A stretch of 64,000 bases of DNA from contig JAYFOJ010000003.1 of assembly GCA_034932745.1 (NCBI GenBank), positions 62,001 through 126,000 of the forward strand. The letters are read 5' to 3'. The notes below the pieces were generated by a model. The model ran no database searches and was not told the origin of the DNA. It saw only the letters and a program-made list of their open reading frames with translations. Source of the stretch: JBAYST01 sp034932745. GTDB taxonomy: Bacteria > Bacillota_I > Bacilli_A > RFN20 > CAG-826. How positions within the stretch are numbered: position 1 is the stretch's first letter; every line of letters starts with the position of its first letter. This document shows positions 7,726-16,003 of this stretch, in pieces. Position numbers and translations under genes: made by a program.

Positions 7726-8890
7726 TCTTCTTTCTGATATTAGTTATTTATCGATTAATCACGACAAGGAAAAACTATGTGGTGATCACGTCGAGATATC
7801 TGAGTTTGATGGAAACAACTCGATTGTTGTTTTAGCTGATGGCTTAGGTAGTGGAGTAAAGGCTAACATATTGTCGACACTTACTTCCAAAATGCTTTCG
7901 ACGATGATGAGTGGAAATATTCCCATTGAAGATTGCGTGAAGCAAGTCGCTGAAACCTTGCCAACGTGTAAAGAACGCGGCATTGCGTATTCAACATTCA
8001 CGATTGCGAAAATCAAGAATAATAAGTATCTCGAAATATATAACTTTGATAACCCACCTTGCTTTATGTTAAGGGAAGGAAAATTGTTTCCTTTACCGTA
8101 TAATGAAGAAACAATTGAACAAAAAAGAATCATTCATTCCAAGGTGAATTTAAAAGAAGGAGACGCTATATTTATCGTCTCTGATGGAGTGATACACGCT
8201 GGAATTGGACAGAGTTTGAACTTTGGTTGGTCTATTAATGATGTAATCGAGTTTATGGAAGGTTTATATAGCGATTATCTATCGAGTAAATCGTTAGCGA
8301 CAATTCTTATCAGTCACGTTAATGGTCTATACGCTAAACATCCTGGTGACGATGCGACATGTGCAGTCATCAAAATCAAAAGAAGAAAACAAGTTAATCT
8401 AATTATCGGTCCTGCATCGATTAAAGAAGACGATGAAAGAATGATGTCATTATTCTTCGCAAAAGATGGTAAACATATCGTCTGTGGCGGAACGACTTCT
8501 CATTTAGCCGCTGACCATTTAAAAGAAGAATTAGAATTTCCGTTAGATTATCTCGATAAAGAGATACCTCCGACCGCTAGAATCCAAGGAGTGGATTTAG
8601 TTACAGAGGGTGTTATCACTTTAAATAGAGTGTATGAATACTCTTTAGATGTTTTGTCAAGTAACGACAAGTATTTTGATTGGAGTTACAAAATGGACGG
8701 GGCTAGCCAAATCGCTAGAGCATTATTTGAAGATGCAACAGACATTAACTTCTTTGTTGGTTGCGCCATTAACCCAGCCCATCAAAAAGAAGGTTTACCA
8801 ATTAAATTCTCGACCAAACTTCAATTAATCGAGGCCTTATCTGAGAATTTAAAGAAAATGAATAAGAATATTAAAGTTAGTTACTTTTAG
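7715..8890 (+). CDS. SpoIIE-type PP2C phosphatase linked to sensory hydrogenase
   Basis: 391 residues. The N-terminal about 230 residues form a PP2C/SpoIIE domain with metal-binding motifs VVLADGLGSG, SDGVIHAG and PGDDATCAVI, all acidic residues present. The C-terminal about 160 residues (from VNLIIGPASIKEDDER) form a separate alpha/beta domain I do not recognise, containing VCGGTTSHLAA. The gene overlaps the sensory hydrogenase by 11 bases, so the two are coupled and probably act together: the hydrogenase as sensor, this as a Ser/Thr phosphatase output. The phosphorylated target is not evident; no kinase or anti-sigma factor is adjacent. SpoIIE-like phosphatases usually act on anti-sigma antagonists, so a partner-switch elsewhere is possible. 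Confidence 0.88.
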   Translation: MINNLLSDISYLSINHDKEKLCGDHVEISEFDGNNSIVVLADGLGSGVKANILSTLTSKMLSTMMSGNIPIEDCVKQVAETLPTCKERGIAYSTFTIAKIKNNKYLEIYNFDNPPCFMLREGKLFPLPYNEETIEQKRIIHSKVNLKEGDAIFIVSDGVIHAGIGQSLNFGWSINDVIEFMEGLYSDYLSSKSLATILISHVNGLYAKHPGDDATCAVIKIKRRKQVNLIIGPASIKEDDERMMSLFFAKDGKHIVCGGTTSHLAADHLKEELEFPLDYLDKEIPPTARIQGVDLVTEGVITLNRVYEYSLDVLSSNDKYFDWSYKMDGASQIARALFEDATDINFFVGCAINPAHQKEGLPIKFSTKLQLIEALSENLKKMNKNIKVSYF

Positions 8891-8907
8891 TAACTTGGAG
8901 GCATAAT

Positions 8908-10329
8908 ATGGCAAAATTCGACACTAACGTTCAAGAACTTAAATACAAGGTATTAAAAGAAATTGCAAAGAATTCATGGAATGGAACCCTTCTAGAAAAC
9001 TATTCAATGATTCCATCTTTAATTATTCCAGGACCAAAGCCATCGATGAGATGCTGTATTTATAAAGAAAGGGCCATTGTTCTTGAACGAATGAAGATGG
9101 CTCAAGGTGGGGATAAGAATAATCCTAATATTGTCGAAGTTATTAAAGTGGCTTGTGATGAATGTCCTGTCGGCGGTTATCAAGTGACATCTTCTTGTCG
9201 AGGATGTATTGCCCATCGATGTGAAAAGGCTTGTCATAAATCAGCGATCTCTTTTGACGCAAAGACTAGAATGGCGGTTATTGATAAAAGCAAGTGTATA
9301 AACTGTGGTTTGTGTGCTAAAGCATGTCAGTATCAAGCAATCATGGATTTCAAAAGACCTTGCGAGAGTGCTTGCCAAGTTAAAGCCATTTCAATGGGCG
9401 AAGATTTTGCAGCGAACATTAATGAAGAAAAATGTATTAGATGTGGCCATTGCGTTAGTCAGTGTCCTTTTGGTGCGATCATGGATAAATCGTACATTAC
9501 TGATGTCATCGAAATGATTAAATCGTCTAATTATTCAAAGAATGAACATATTTACGCAGTGGTGGCACCTTCAATTTCGTCACAATTCAAATATGCGACT
9601 TTGGGACAAGTTATAAGTGCAATTAAAGAATTAGGTTTTTATAGTGTTGTTGAAGCAGCACTTGGCGCTGATATGGTTTCGTTTAGCGAAGCAAAAGAAT
9701 TAAGCGAAAAAGGTACTTTAACATCTTCGTGTTGTCCGGCTTTTGTTACTCTTATTCATAAAAACTATCCGAATTTGAAAGATAGTATCTCCCATAATAT
9801 GTCTCCAATGGCGACGATTGCTAAATATATCAAAAGTGTTGATACGACATCTAAAGTAATATTCATTGGACCATGCATTGCTAAAAAAGATGAACTACAC
9901 AAGGAAAATGTTAGTAAATATGTTGATTCAGTCTTAACATTTGAGGAACTGCAAGCATTAATCGATTCAAAAGAAATAGATGCTTCAAAATTAGAAGAAT
10001 CAAAACTTGATAATGCTTCATACTATGGTCGAATCTTCGCTAGATCAGGTGGATTAAGCGATGCCGTAAAAGAAGCAATTAAAGAACAGAATCTAGATTT
10101 TACTTTAAAGCCAATCATCGCAGACGGAATCGTCAATTGCAAATCCGCTTTAAACAAGTTCACTTTAAAGGATAGTAGTGTTAATTTCATCGAGGGAATG
10201 GCGTGTATAAGTGGGTGTATCGGTGGTCCTTGTTGCCTTACACACGAGATAAGAGATAAAACCGAAGTCGATAAATACGGTCAAGAAGCTAAAGAAAAGA
10301 CAATTCAAGACGCGATTAAGATTCTATAG
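8908..10329 (+). CDS. [FeFe] hydrogenase, group B type
   Basis: 473 residues. The N-terminal 200 carry a Cys-rich series (CDECP, CRGC..CEKAC, CINCGLCAKAC, CESAC, CIRCGHCVSQC) for several [4Fe-4S] clusters. The H-cluster domain contains TSSCCPAFV (about 273-281), IGPCIAKKDE (about 321-330) and EGMACISGCIGGPCC (about 429-443), the three signature loops with all cluster Cys present; the Ala after SCCP and the IGGP ending match group B monomeric hydrogenases of anaerobic Bacillota. It probably exchanges electrons with ferredoxin to make or take up H2. It needs HydE, HydF and HydG for assembly, which must be encoded elsewhere. GGAGG lies seven bases before the ATG. It is the last gene of the rex-adhE cluster. 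Confidence 0.92.
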   Translation: MAKFDTNVQELKYKVLKEIAKNSWNGTLLENYSMIPSLIIPGPKPSMRCCIYKERAIVLERMKMAQGGDKNNPNIVEVIKVACDECPVGGYQVTSSCRGCIAHRCEKACHKSAISFDAKTRMAVIDKSKCINCGLCAKACQYQAIMDFKRPCESACQVKAISMGEDFAANINEEKCIRCGHCVSQCPFGAIMDKSYITDVIEMIKSSNYSKNEHIYAVVAPSISSQFKYATLGQVISAIKELGFYSVVEAALGADMVSFSEAKELSEKGTLTSSCCPAFVTLIHKNYPNLKDSISHNMSPMATIAKYIKSVDTTSKVIFIGPCIAKKDELHKENVSKYVDSVLTFEELQALIDSKEIDASKLEESKLDNASYYGRIFARSGGLSDAVKEAIKEQNLDFTLKPIIADGIVNCKSALNKFTLKDSSVNFIEGMACISGCIGGPCCLTHEIRDKTEVDKYGQEAKEKTIQDAIKIL

Positions 10330-10367
10330 AATAAAATTGTAAGATTGAGATTATCCCTATAGAATAA
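10324..10367 (+). repeat. Paired 11-bp direct repeat flanking the ABC promoter
   Basis: CTATAGAATAA at 10324-10334 and again at 10357-10367, 33 bp start to start. The second copy covers the -10 box (TAGAAT, 10360-10365). The first overlaps the end of the hydrogenase gene. Confidence 0.6.
10337..10365 (+). promoter_or_regulatory. Putative promoter of the ABC exporter genes
   Basis: TTGTAA at 10337-10342 and TAGAAT at 10360-10365 with a 17-bp spacer. There is no clear terminator between the hydrogenase gene and this point, so readthrough is also possible. Confidence 0.5.
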
Positions 10368-10392
10368 CCATGTTATTAGTAGGAGTGATTAG

Positions 10393-11331
10393 ATGGATAA
10401 AATTGAACGTAATATTATTGAAGTCAAACATTTAAAGAAACATTATGGACCAGTCAAAGCGGTCGATGATATTTCTTTTTGCGTTAAAGAAGGCGAACTA
10501 TTTGCCTTTTTAGGTCTTAATGGTGCGGGTAAATCAACGACCATAAATGTCATCGCTGGAATTGCTCAAAAAGATAGTGGATCCATTTTAATCGATGGAA
10601 TTGATATCGATAATCACTCAAATGAAACAAAGATGAAGATCGGTATTGTCTTTCAAAACTCTTGTTTAGATAAAAAACTAACGGCCTATGATAATTTACG
10701 GCTTAAAGCCGCCTTATACGGAATTAGAGGGAAGGACTTTGAAAAAAGACTCGAAGAACTCTCTAACTTATTAGAACTAAAGCCGCTTCTTAAAAGAACA
10801 CTAGAAAAAATGTCTGGTGGACAAAAAAGAAGAATCGATATCGCACGCGCTCTTATTCATAAACCAAAGATTTTGATTCTCGATGAACCGACTACGGGAT
10901 TAGATCCTCAAACTAGAATTATGGTTTGGGAATGTTTAAATACGCTTAAGGACAATAAAGAAGTAACCATCTTTTTAACCACACATTATATGGAAGAAGC
11001 TGCGAACGCCGATTTTGTTGTGATACTTGATTCTGGGCATATCGTCGCTGATGATTTACCAAACAATCTAAAGAATAAATACGCTCACGACTTTATTAAA
11101 ATATACGATAAGAGTGAGGCTTTAATCGATGTTCTTGTCAAAGAAAAAATGAAATTTGAAGAGAAGGATGATTTTATTCGAGTCGAAGTTAAGAACGTTG
11201 AAGAAGGAAAGAATTTTATTGTTGCGCATCCTACACTATTTAAAGATGTCGAGTTATTAAAAGGAACGATGGATGAAGTCTTCTTAAAAGTTACCGGAAA
11301 AGAACTAAAAGGAGGGCTTGAAAATGAATAA
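10393..11331 (+). CDS. ABC-2 type transporter, ATP-binding protein
   Basis: 312 residues. Walker A GLNGAGKSTT, signature MSGGQKRR, Walker B ILILDEPTTGLDP and the switch His in LTTHYMEEA are all present in the first 230 residues. The C-terminal 80 residues are the extension typical of the DrrA/CcmA-like drug and antibiotic exporter class. TAGGAG precedes the ATG. The last eight bases overlap the permease gene. The substrate cannot be told from sequence; such pairs export antibiotics, lipids or polysaccharides. Confidence 0.93.
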   Translation: MDKIERNIIEVKHLKKHYGPVKAVDDISFCVKEGELFAFLGLNGAGKSTTINVIAGIAQKDSGSILIDGIDIDNHSNETKMKIGIVFQNSCLDKKLTAYDNLRLKAALYGIRGKDFEKRLEELSNLLELKPLLKRTLEKMSGGQKRRIDIARALIHKPKILILDEPTTGLDPQTRIMVWECLNTLKDNKEVTIFLTTHYMEEAANADFVVILDSGHIVADDLPNNLKNKYAHDFIKIYDKSEALIDVLVKEKMKFEEKDDFIRVEVKNVEEGKNFIVAHPTLFKDVELLKGTMDEVFLKVTGKELKGGLENE

Positions 11332-12256
11332 GGATATGTTTGATTTACTCTATCTTATTAAGCGCAATATCAAGATGTACTTTAAAGATAAAGGAACATT
11401 CTTTGTTTCCCTTATTACTCCTGCTATTTTACTAGTTCTATTCGTGACATTTTTAAAGAGTGTGTACACTAGTTCATTACAAATGTTCATCCCAGAAGGA
11501 GTTAATATTTCGTCTCGCGTTATCGATGGCTTTTCTGCTGGATGGCTCGTTTCATCAATTCTTGCGACTTCTTGTGTAACGATTGCCTTTTGTAGCAATA
11601 CAATTATTATCTCTGACAAGGCTAACGGCATCGTCGACGATATATTTGTTACTCCCGTTAAAAGAACTATCCTATCTCTTAGTTATTTAATATCGAACTT
11701 CATCACAACTTTAATCGTGTGCTTTGCGTGTTTAGGACTTGGATTTATTTATATAGCTATTGTTGGTTGGTATTTATCGTTTAGCGATGTAATGATGATT
11801 ATCTTAAACATGATGCTTTTAACTTTATTTGGTTCTCTTTTAGCGACAGTTATCGAGTTCTTTATTAAGTCGACAGGAGTCGGAACGGCTTTAGCAACGA
11901 TGGTTTCATCGATGTATGGTTTCTTATGTGGCGCTTATATGCCGATCTCTCAGTTTTCAAGTGGCATTCAGAATTTCATTAAGTTCTTACCAGGGACATA
12001 TGGAACGATTAATTTCCGTTACTACTTTATGCGTGGAGTGACCGAAGAGTTAGCAAAAGATTTGCCTGAAAATGCAATAAACAATCTCCAAGTGGGATTT
12101 GATACTAAAATTGACTTCTTCGGTAACGAATTATCGACTGGTACTTGTTTCTTGATCGTTGGAATTACGGTTGTTATCCTATTAGGAGCCTTCATTTCAA
12201 TCGTCTTATTAAAAGATAAAAATAAACATAAACAAGTTATAAGAACTGCAAACTAA
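11324..12256 (+). CDS. ABC-2 type transporter permease
   Basis: 310 residues with about six membrane helices (near 28-45, 75-95, 120-145, 150-175, 185-205, 275-298) in the ABC-2 (DrrB-like) arrangement and a large loop after the first helix. ATG 11324 is chosen because GGAGGG (11311-11316) is seven bases upstream; the TTG at 11318 is too close to it. It overlaps the ATPase gene by eight bases (ATGAATAA), showing coupling. Its stop codon abuts the stop of the convergent methyltransferase gene with no bases between and no obvious terminator. Confidence 0.92.
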   Translation: MNKDMFDLLYLIKRNIKMYFKDKGTFFVSLITPAILLVLFVTFLKSVYTSSLQMFIPEGVNISSRVIDGFSAGWLVSSILATSCVTIAFCSNTIIISDKANGIVDDIFVTPVKRTILSLSYLISNFITTLIVCFACLGLGFIYIAIVGWYLSFSDVMMIILNMMLLTLFGSLLATVIEFFIKSTGVGTALATMVSSMYGFLCGAYMPISQFSSGIQNFIKFLPGTYGTINFRYYFMRGVTEELAKDLPENAINNLQVGFDTKIDFFGNELSTGTCFLIVGITVVILLGAFISIVLLKDKNKHKQVIRTAN

Positions 12257-12967
12257 TTATTTATTTTGAAGAAGAATTAAACGATCTTTTGGTAGACCAG
12301 GAGCGCGTTCGAATTCATCAATTTTAATCGTTTTAAAACTAGGGAATAGTGAAATCCATTCATCTGTTGAACGATTCATCGCCCGAATAACACCATTCAT
12401 CGAATAGGTGTTTTTTTCGATTTCAACCATGTTGAGTTTCTCGATAAGAAGTGGCGTAAGAAAGAAATTAAACTTTAAAAGAATATAACCTTGAGGTTTG
12501 ATTATTCTTCTCATTTCTTTAATGACATTATCGCTAATATTCGATGGCACTACATCAAGAAAGTTCGAACAAAATATCCCATCGACGCTCTTTGAAGGAA
12601 TGGTGGCTAGATAAGTTTCATCTCCAACCGCGAACTTTACATTTTCTATCTTTGATAGATTAACTATTTCTTTAGCGGTCTTAATCGCATTAACGGACGA
12701 ATCAATTCCTAAGCAAGATTTAACTTTTTCTCCGATTAAAGAAATCTCCATTAAACAAACGCCATCTCCACATCCGATGTCGATAACGCTCTCACAATGA
12801 TCTCCAACAAACTTTAAACATTCATCTAAAGGAGTATCGAGGACGATATCGCCTTTTTGTATCTTGAATGACTGCAAATTCTTGAAGTGTTCGTTCCAGA
12901 ATTCAATCGATTTAGTTTTTGTTTCTTTAATGTTCATAAAATGTACCGCTCTTGTTAATAACAACAT
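12257..12967 (-). CDS. SAM-dependent class I methyltransferase
   Basis: 236 residues. VIDIGCGDGVCLMEIS (motif I, about 61-76) binds S-adenosylmethionine, GIDSS and VDGIFCSNFLDVV correspond to motifs II and III, and PQGYILLKFN follows. The family is the Methyltransf_11/25 type; the substrate is unknown. ATG 12967 gives the longest protein; an internal ATG at 12937 (MNIKETKTKSIEFWNEHF) begins closer to the usual domain start and is an alternative. Neither has a Shine-Dalgarno. The 3' end touches that of the ABC permease, tail to tail. Confidence 0.85.
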   Translation of the reverse strand: MLLLTRAVHFMNIKETKTKSIEFWNEHFKNLQSFKIQKGDIVLDTPLDECLKFVGDHCESVIDIGCGDGVCLMEISLIGEKVKSCLGIDSSVNAIKTAKEIVNLSKIENVKFAVGDETYLATIPSKSVDGIFCSNFLDVVPSNISDNVIKEMRRIIKPQGYILLKFNFFLTPLLIEKLNMVEIEKNTYSMNGVIRAMNRSTDEWISLFPSFKTIKIDEFERAPGLPKDRLILLQNK

Positions 12968-12994
12968 ATTCCATAAGGAAGAGAAAATAAATGA

Positions 12995-13022
12995 ATTTTA
13001 GAAAATGGCAAAAACAATGCAA
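12995..13022 (-). promoter_or_regulatory. Putative promoter of the methyltransferase gene
   Basis: On the minus strand TTGCAT (13022-13017) and TAAAAT (13000-12995) with a 16-bp spacer; predicted start about 12988, giving a 20-nt leader before ATG 12967. Confidence 0.45.
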
Positions 13023-13141
13023 AATGTAACCACACTCGGAATCGGAAGATTCCATTTGAGCCCCTCAGAAATGAGCGAGCTTTTTATTCTTACGGTTTTT
13101 CGCCTTCACCTTGTGATGTATAATCAACTTGGAGATACTCT

Positions 13142-13672
13142 ATGGATACAATTGATGCAATTCTTACAAGAAAAAGTGTTAGACAATATAGTGATAAAGA
13201 TATTAGTGAAGACGCAATTAAAACAATCTTAAAAGCGGGTCAATCAGGTCCGACTGCAATGAATAAAAGAGATTGGCATTTTCTCGTCGTTAAAGATAAA
13301 GAAACTCTTAAGAAAATGGCGGGACTTGTCGGTCTATTAGTGGCGTCTCCTTTACTAAGGGCTAAAATGGCCATACTTGTTTTAGGAGATAAGAAGCTTT
13401 CGATTAATGAATTCTGGGAAGTCGATTGCTCGATCGCCGCACAAAATATGATTTTAGCAGCCCATGATTTAGGAATCGGTTCTTGTTGGATTGGTACTTT
13501 CCCACAAGAAGGTAAAATGAAGGCTCAAAGAGAATTATTTAATTTACCAAGTCATATCATGCCTCATTCAATTATTGCCTTTGGCTATCCAAAAGATGAT
13601 ACTAATTTCTATACTATAAAAGATAAGAAACCAGAGTTAGAACAAGATAAAATACATCTGGAGAAATGGTAA
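13142..13672 (+). CDS. Nitroreductase family flavoprotein
   Basis: 176 residues. The N-terminal IDAILTRKSVRQYSD is the standard FMN-phosphate binding start of nitroreductases; AGQSGPTAMNKRDWHFLVV and AAHDLGIGSCWIG are the other conserved segments. It forms a dimer with FMN at the interface and reduces nitro or quinone compounds with NAD(P)H; the physiological substrate is unknown. GGAG is seven bases before the ATG. A TATAAT at 13119-13124 is the likely -10. The next gene starts six bases after its stop. Confidence 0.9.
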   Translation: MDTIDAILTRKSVRQYSDKDISEDAIKTILKAGQSGPTAMNKRDWHFLVVKDKETLKKMAGLVGLLVASPLLRAKMAILVLGDKKLSINEFWEVDCSIAAQNMILAAHDLGIGSCWIGTFPQEGKMKAQRELFNLPSHIMPHSIIAFGYPKDDTNFYTIKDKKPELEQDKIHLEKW

Positions 13673-13678
13673 TAAGAT

Positions 13679-14587
13679 ATGGATTCATTAAAGACATTGA
13701 TGGACAAGAAGAACTACGAACTTGTCATTAAATTAACCGCGGATAGCGACACTCCTAACGACATCTTTTATCGCGTCGCATCTTTTGTCGCTTTGAATAA
13801 GCCTGAAGAAGCTTTAAAGACTATCGAAAGCAAAAGGGCAATTCTTGAAACACAACTTCCAATCTTGATGAAAATGCACATCGAGTTGCTAGTGACTTTA
13901 GGCCGCTACGAAAAAGCAAAAGAAGAAATGGAACATTACGAGAATCTTCCATATTTTTCACAAGAAGCCGAAGAGAGAATTAAATCGATTAAGCAATATA
14001 TTCAAAAGGCTGAAAAGGATAGTTATCACTCTAATGTATTAGACGAAGACAAAATACGCGAATACTTGACTAGCGATAAAGAAGAAATCGTTTTAGCAGG
14101 ACTTCAAAGCCTCAAAGATAAAGATATAAGAATCTATATTAAAGACATCGAAAAAATGATGATGAGCACTAAGAAACAATCAATTCGTTCCTTTGCCTTA
14201 ATGATGCTCGTCGAAAAGCAATACGACCAGAAAGTAAAATTCCTTCACGAAGATACGATTATGGAACTAATACCAAAGGATTTAAAACAACCTTTCGTCG
14301 CTGATGAGTTCAAACAAGCGATTCAAAAGATGACAATTAAATATAAAGATCCAGTTATTGTTAATAACTCGATTAACGTGCTTTCAACCTATATTATTTA
14401 TAACTATCCAACAGTGGTAAAATTCGACTGCGACGAGATGTTAGAAGCACTATTTGAAATATCGATTCGCTATTTAGGAATCAAGGATTATAAATCGCTT
14501 GAAGAAAGATGCCATAACGAAAACATCGATATCGTTAAGGTTAGATCGATTATTGAAAAAATTGAAAACGCTTTAAGCCGTTTTTAA
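13679..14587 (+). CDS. Helical repeat protein of unknown function (TPR/HEAT-like)
   Basis: 302 residues, almost all alpha-helical. The first about 110 residues look like tetratricopeptide helices (NPEEALKTIESKRA-type pairs, GRYEKAKEEMEHY), and a central part (REYLTSDKEEIVLAGLQSLKD) resembles HEAT/PBS repeats. No catalytic motif and no signal peptide. It may belong to DUF3196, known from Mollicutes and relatives, but I cannot confirm this. It starts six bases after the nitroreductase stop and lies directly upstream of tig, so it could be a scaffold or a factor in protein quality control (inference from position only). Confidence 0.7.
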   Translation: MDSLKTLMDKKNYELVIKLTADSDTPNDIFYRVASFVALNKPEEALKTIESKRAILETQLPILMKMHIELLVTLGRYEKAKEEMEHYENLPYFSQEAEERIKSIKQYIQKAEKDSYHSNVLDEDKIREYLTSDKEEIVLAGLQSLKDKDIRIYIKDIEKMMMSTKKQSIRSFALMMLVEKQYDQKVKFLHEDTIMELIPKDLKQPFVADEFKQAIQKMTIKYKDPVIVNNSINVLSTYIIYNYPTVVKFDCDEMLEALFEISIRYLGIKDYKSLEERCHNENIDIVKVRSIIEKIENALSRF

Positions 14588-14608
14588 CTTATCACGGATA
14601 AATACTTT

Positions 14609-14655
14609 GGCTAGACGAATACACTTTTTAAGTGTTTAACTTGTTTAGCCTTTTT
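14609..14655 (+). terminator. Long hairpin terminator before tig
   Basis: A two-part stem: GGCTA-type outer arm 14609-14618 pairs with 14641-14650 (with G-U pairs), and inner ACACTT/AAGTGT at 14621-14635, followed by five Ts. The following tig promoter begins inside the 3' arm. Confidence 0.65.
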
Positions 14656-14669
14656 ATATAATATATAAT
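14641..14669 (+). promoter_or_regulatory. Promoter of tig-lon-engB
   Basis: TTGTTT at 14641-14646 and TATAAT at 14664-14669 with a 17-bp spacer. The -35 box is embedded in the 3' arm of the preceding terminator. Confidence 0.6.
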
Positions 14670-14703
14670 TCCATTTGTCGCATGTTTTAGGAGGATTAAA
14701 TTC

Positions 14704-15978
14704 ATGGAAAGAAAACTTACGAAATTAGAACATTGCAAGACTGAAGTTATTGTTTCTTTTACCGCCGAGGAATGGAAGGCCGCGCAAAAGAAAGCTTTCG
14801 ATAAATTAGCGAAAGAAGTAAAAGTGGATGGTTTTAGAAAAGGCAAAGCCCCAGAAAATCTAGCTAAAAAGCAAATAGACGAAGTGAAGATGATGGATGA
14901 AGCCATCAATACTCTCCTACCAGATGCTTATAAAGCCATTGTCGAACAAGACAAGGTTGAACCATTTGCTAGACCAGACATCTCCGTTACTAAAATTTCC
15001 GATAGCGATCTCGAGGTTAAGTTTATTATTACAACTGCACCAGAGGTGAAACTTGGAAAATATCGCGATATTAAGATTGGCAAAAAGACCGTCAATGTTA
15101 CTCCAGCAGAAATCGAAAAAGAATTAGAGAAACTTAGAGAAAATAGTGCCTCTTTAATCGTCAAAGAAGGACCAGCCGCCGAAGGCGATACAGTTGTTCT
15201 CGACTTTGAAGGATTCGTCGATGGCAAAGCCTTTGAAGGCGGAGCCGCTAAGAATTACGAACTAGCTTTAGGAAGTCATATGTTTGTTCCTGGTTTTGAA
15301 GAACAATGCATCGGACATAAAGCAGGAGATAAATTTGAAGTTAAAGTTACTTTCCCAACCAAATATGTTGAGAATTTAGCAGGTAAAGAAGCAACATTCA
15401 AAACTATTCTTCACGAAGTGAAAGAAAAGAAACTCCCAGCATTAGACGAGAATCTTATTAAAGAATTAAATCTCGAAGGCATTAAAACCATCGAAGAATT
15501 AAAAGCCTCAAAACGCGTTGAACTAGAAGACGCAAAACACAAAGAGATTAAGAGAGTCTATCTCGAAAAACTTTTTGAAGAAATCGCTAAAGGTTCAACA
15601 ATTGAAATTCCAGAAGAAATCATCGCAAGCGATGTCGAAGCAAGAAGAAAAGACACCGAGCAAAGAATGTCACAATCTGGTTTTACCCTTCAACAATATC
15701 TTGAAGTCATCGGACAAAAAGAAGAAGACTTCATGGCTAACCTCCACAAAGAGAGTGAGAAAGCCGTTCGTAACATTACCCTATTAGATGCCATTGCTAA
15801 AGCAGAAGGTATCGAAATCGGTGACGCCGAACTCGAACTCGAATACGCGAAGATGGCGGATATGTATAAAATGAAAGTGGAGGATGTCAAAAAGGCGCTT
15901 CACGGCCAAGTTGAACAACTCCGCAATCAAATCAAGTTCGGTCAAGCCGAAGATTTATTATTCAAATCTAACGACTAA
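14704..15978 (+). CDS. tig: Trigger factor, ribosome-associated chaperone
   Basis: 424 residues, normal length. The N-terminal ribosome-binding domain carries GFRKGKAP (residues about 41-48), the signature that docks on protein L23. The FKBP-type prolyl isomerase domain is at about 150-245 (GDTVVLDFEGFVDGKAFEGG, PGFEEQ), and the C-terminal helical arms form the chaperone cradle. It binds nascent chains at the exit tunnel. TAGGAGG precedes the ATG. As in Bacillus, it lies upstream of lon and engB, though clpX is not between them here. Confidence 0.97.
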   Translation: MERKLTKLEHCKTEVIVSFTAEEWKAAQKKAFDKLAKEVKVDGFRKGKAPENLAKKQIDEVKMMDEAINTLLPDAYKAIVEQDKVEPFARPDISVTKISDSDLEVKFIITTAPEVKLGKYRDIKIGKKTVNVTPAEIEKELEKLRENSASLIVKEGPAAEGDTVVLDFEGFVDGKAFEGGAAKNYELALGSHMFVPGFEEQCIGHKAGDKFEVKVTFPTKYVENLAGKEATFKTILHEVKEKKLPALDENLIKELNLEGIKTIEELKASKRVELEDAKHKEIKRVYLEKLFEEIAKGSTIEIPEEIIASDVEARRKDTEQRMSQSGFTLQQYLEVIGQKEEDFMANLHKESEKAVRNITLLDAIAKAEGIEIGDAELELEYAKMADMYKMKVEDVKKALHGQVEQLRNQIKFGQAEDLLFKSND

Positions 15979-16003
15979 TAATCGCTAGAAAGGAGGAATG
16001 TTT

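Noticed and set aside
11318..11320. TTG start for the ABC permease
   Set aside because: Only two bases from the Shine-Dalgarno; ATG 11324 has seven-base spacing.
13005..13232. 75-residue frame between methyltransferase and nitroreductase
   Set aside because: It runs through the leader hairpins and overlaps the nitroreductase start in another frame; no SD and no recognisable protein.
15998..16003. Upstream ATG for lon
   Set aside because: It is one base from AGGAGG; the ATG at 16004 has correct spacing and matches the family start.
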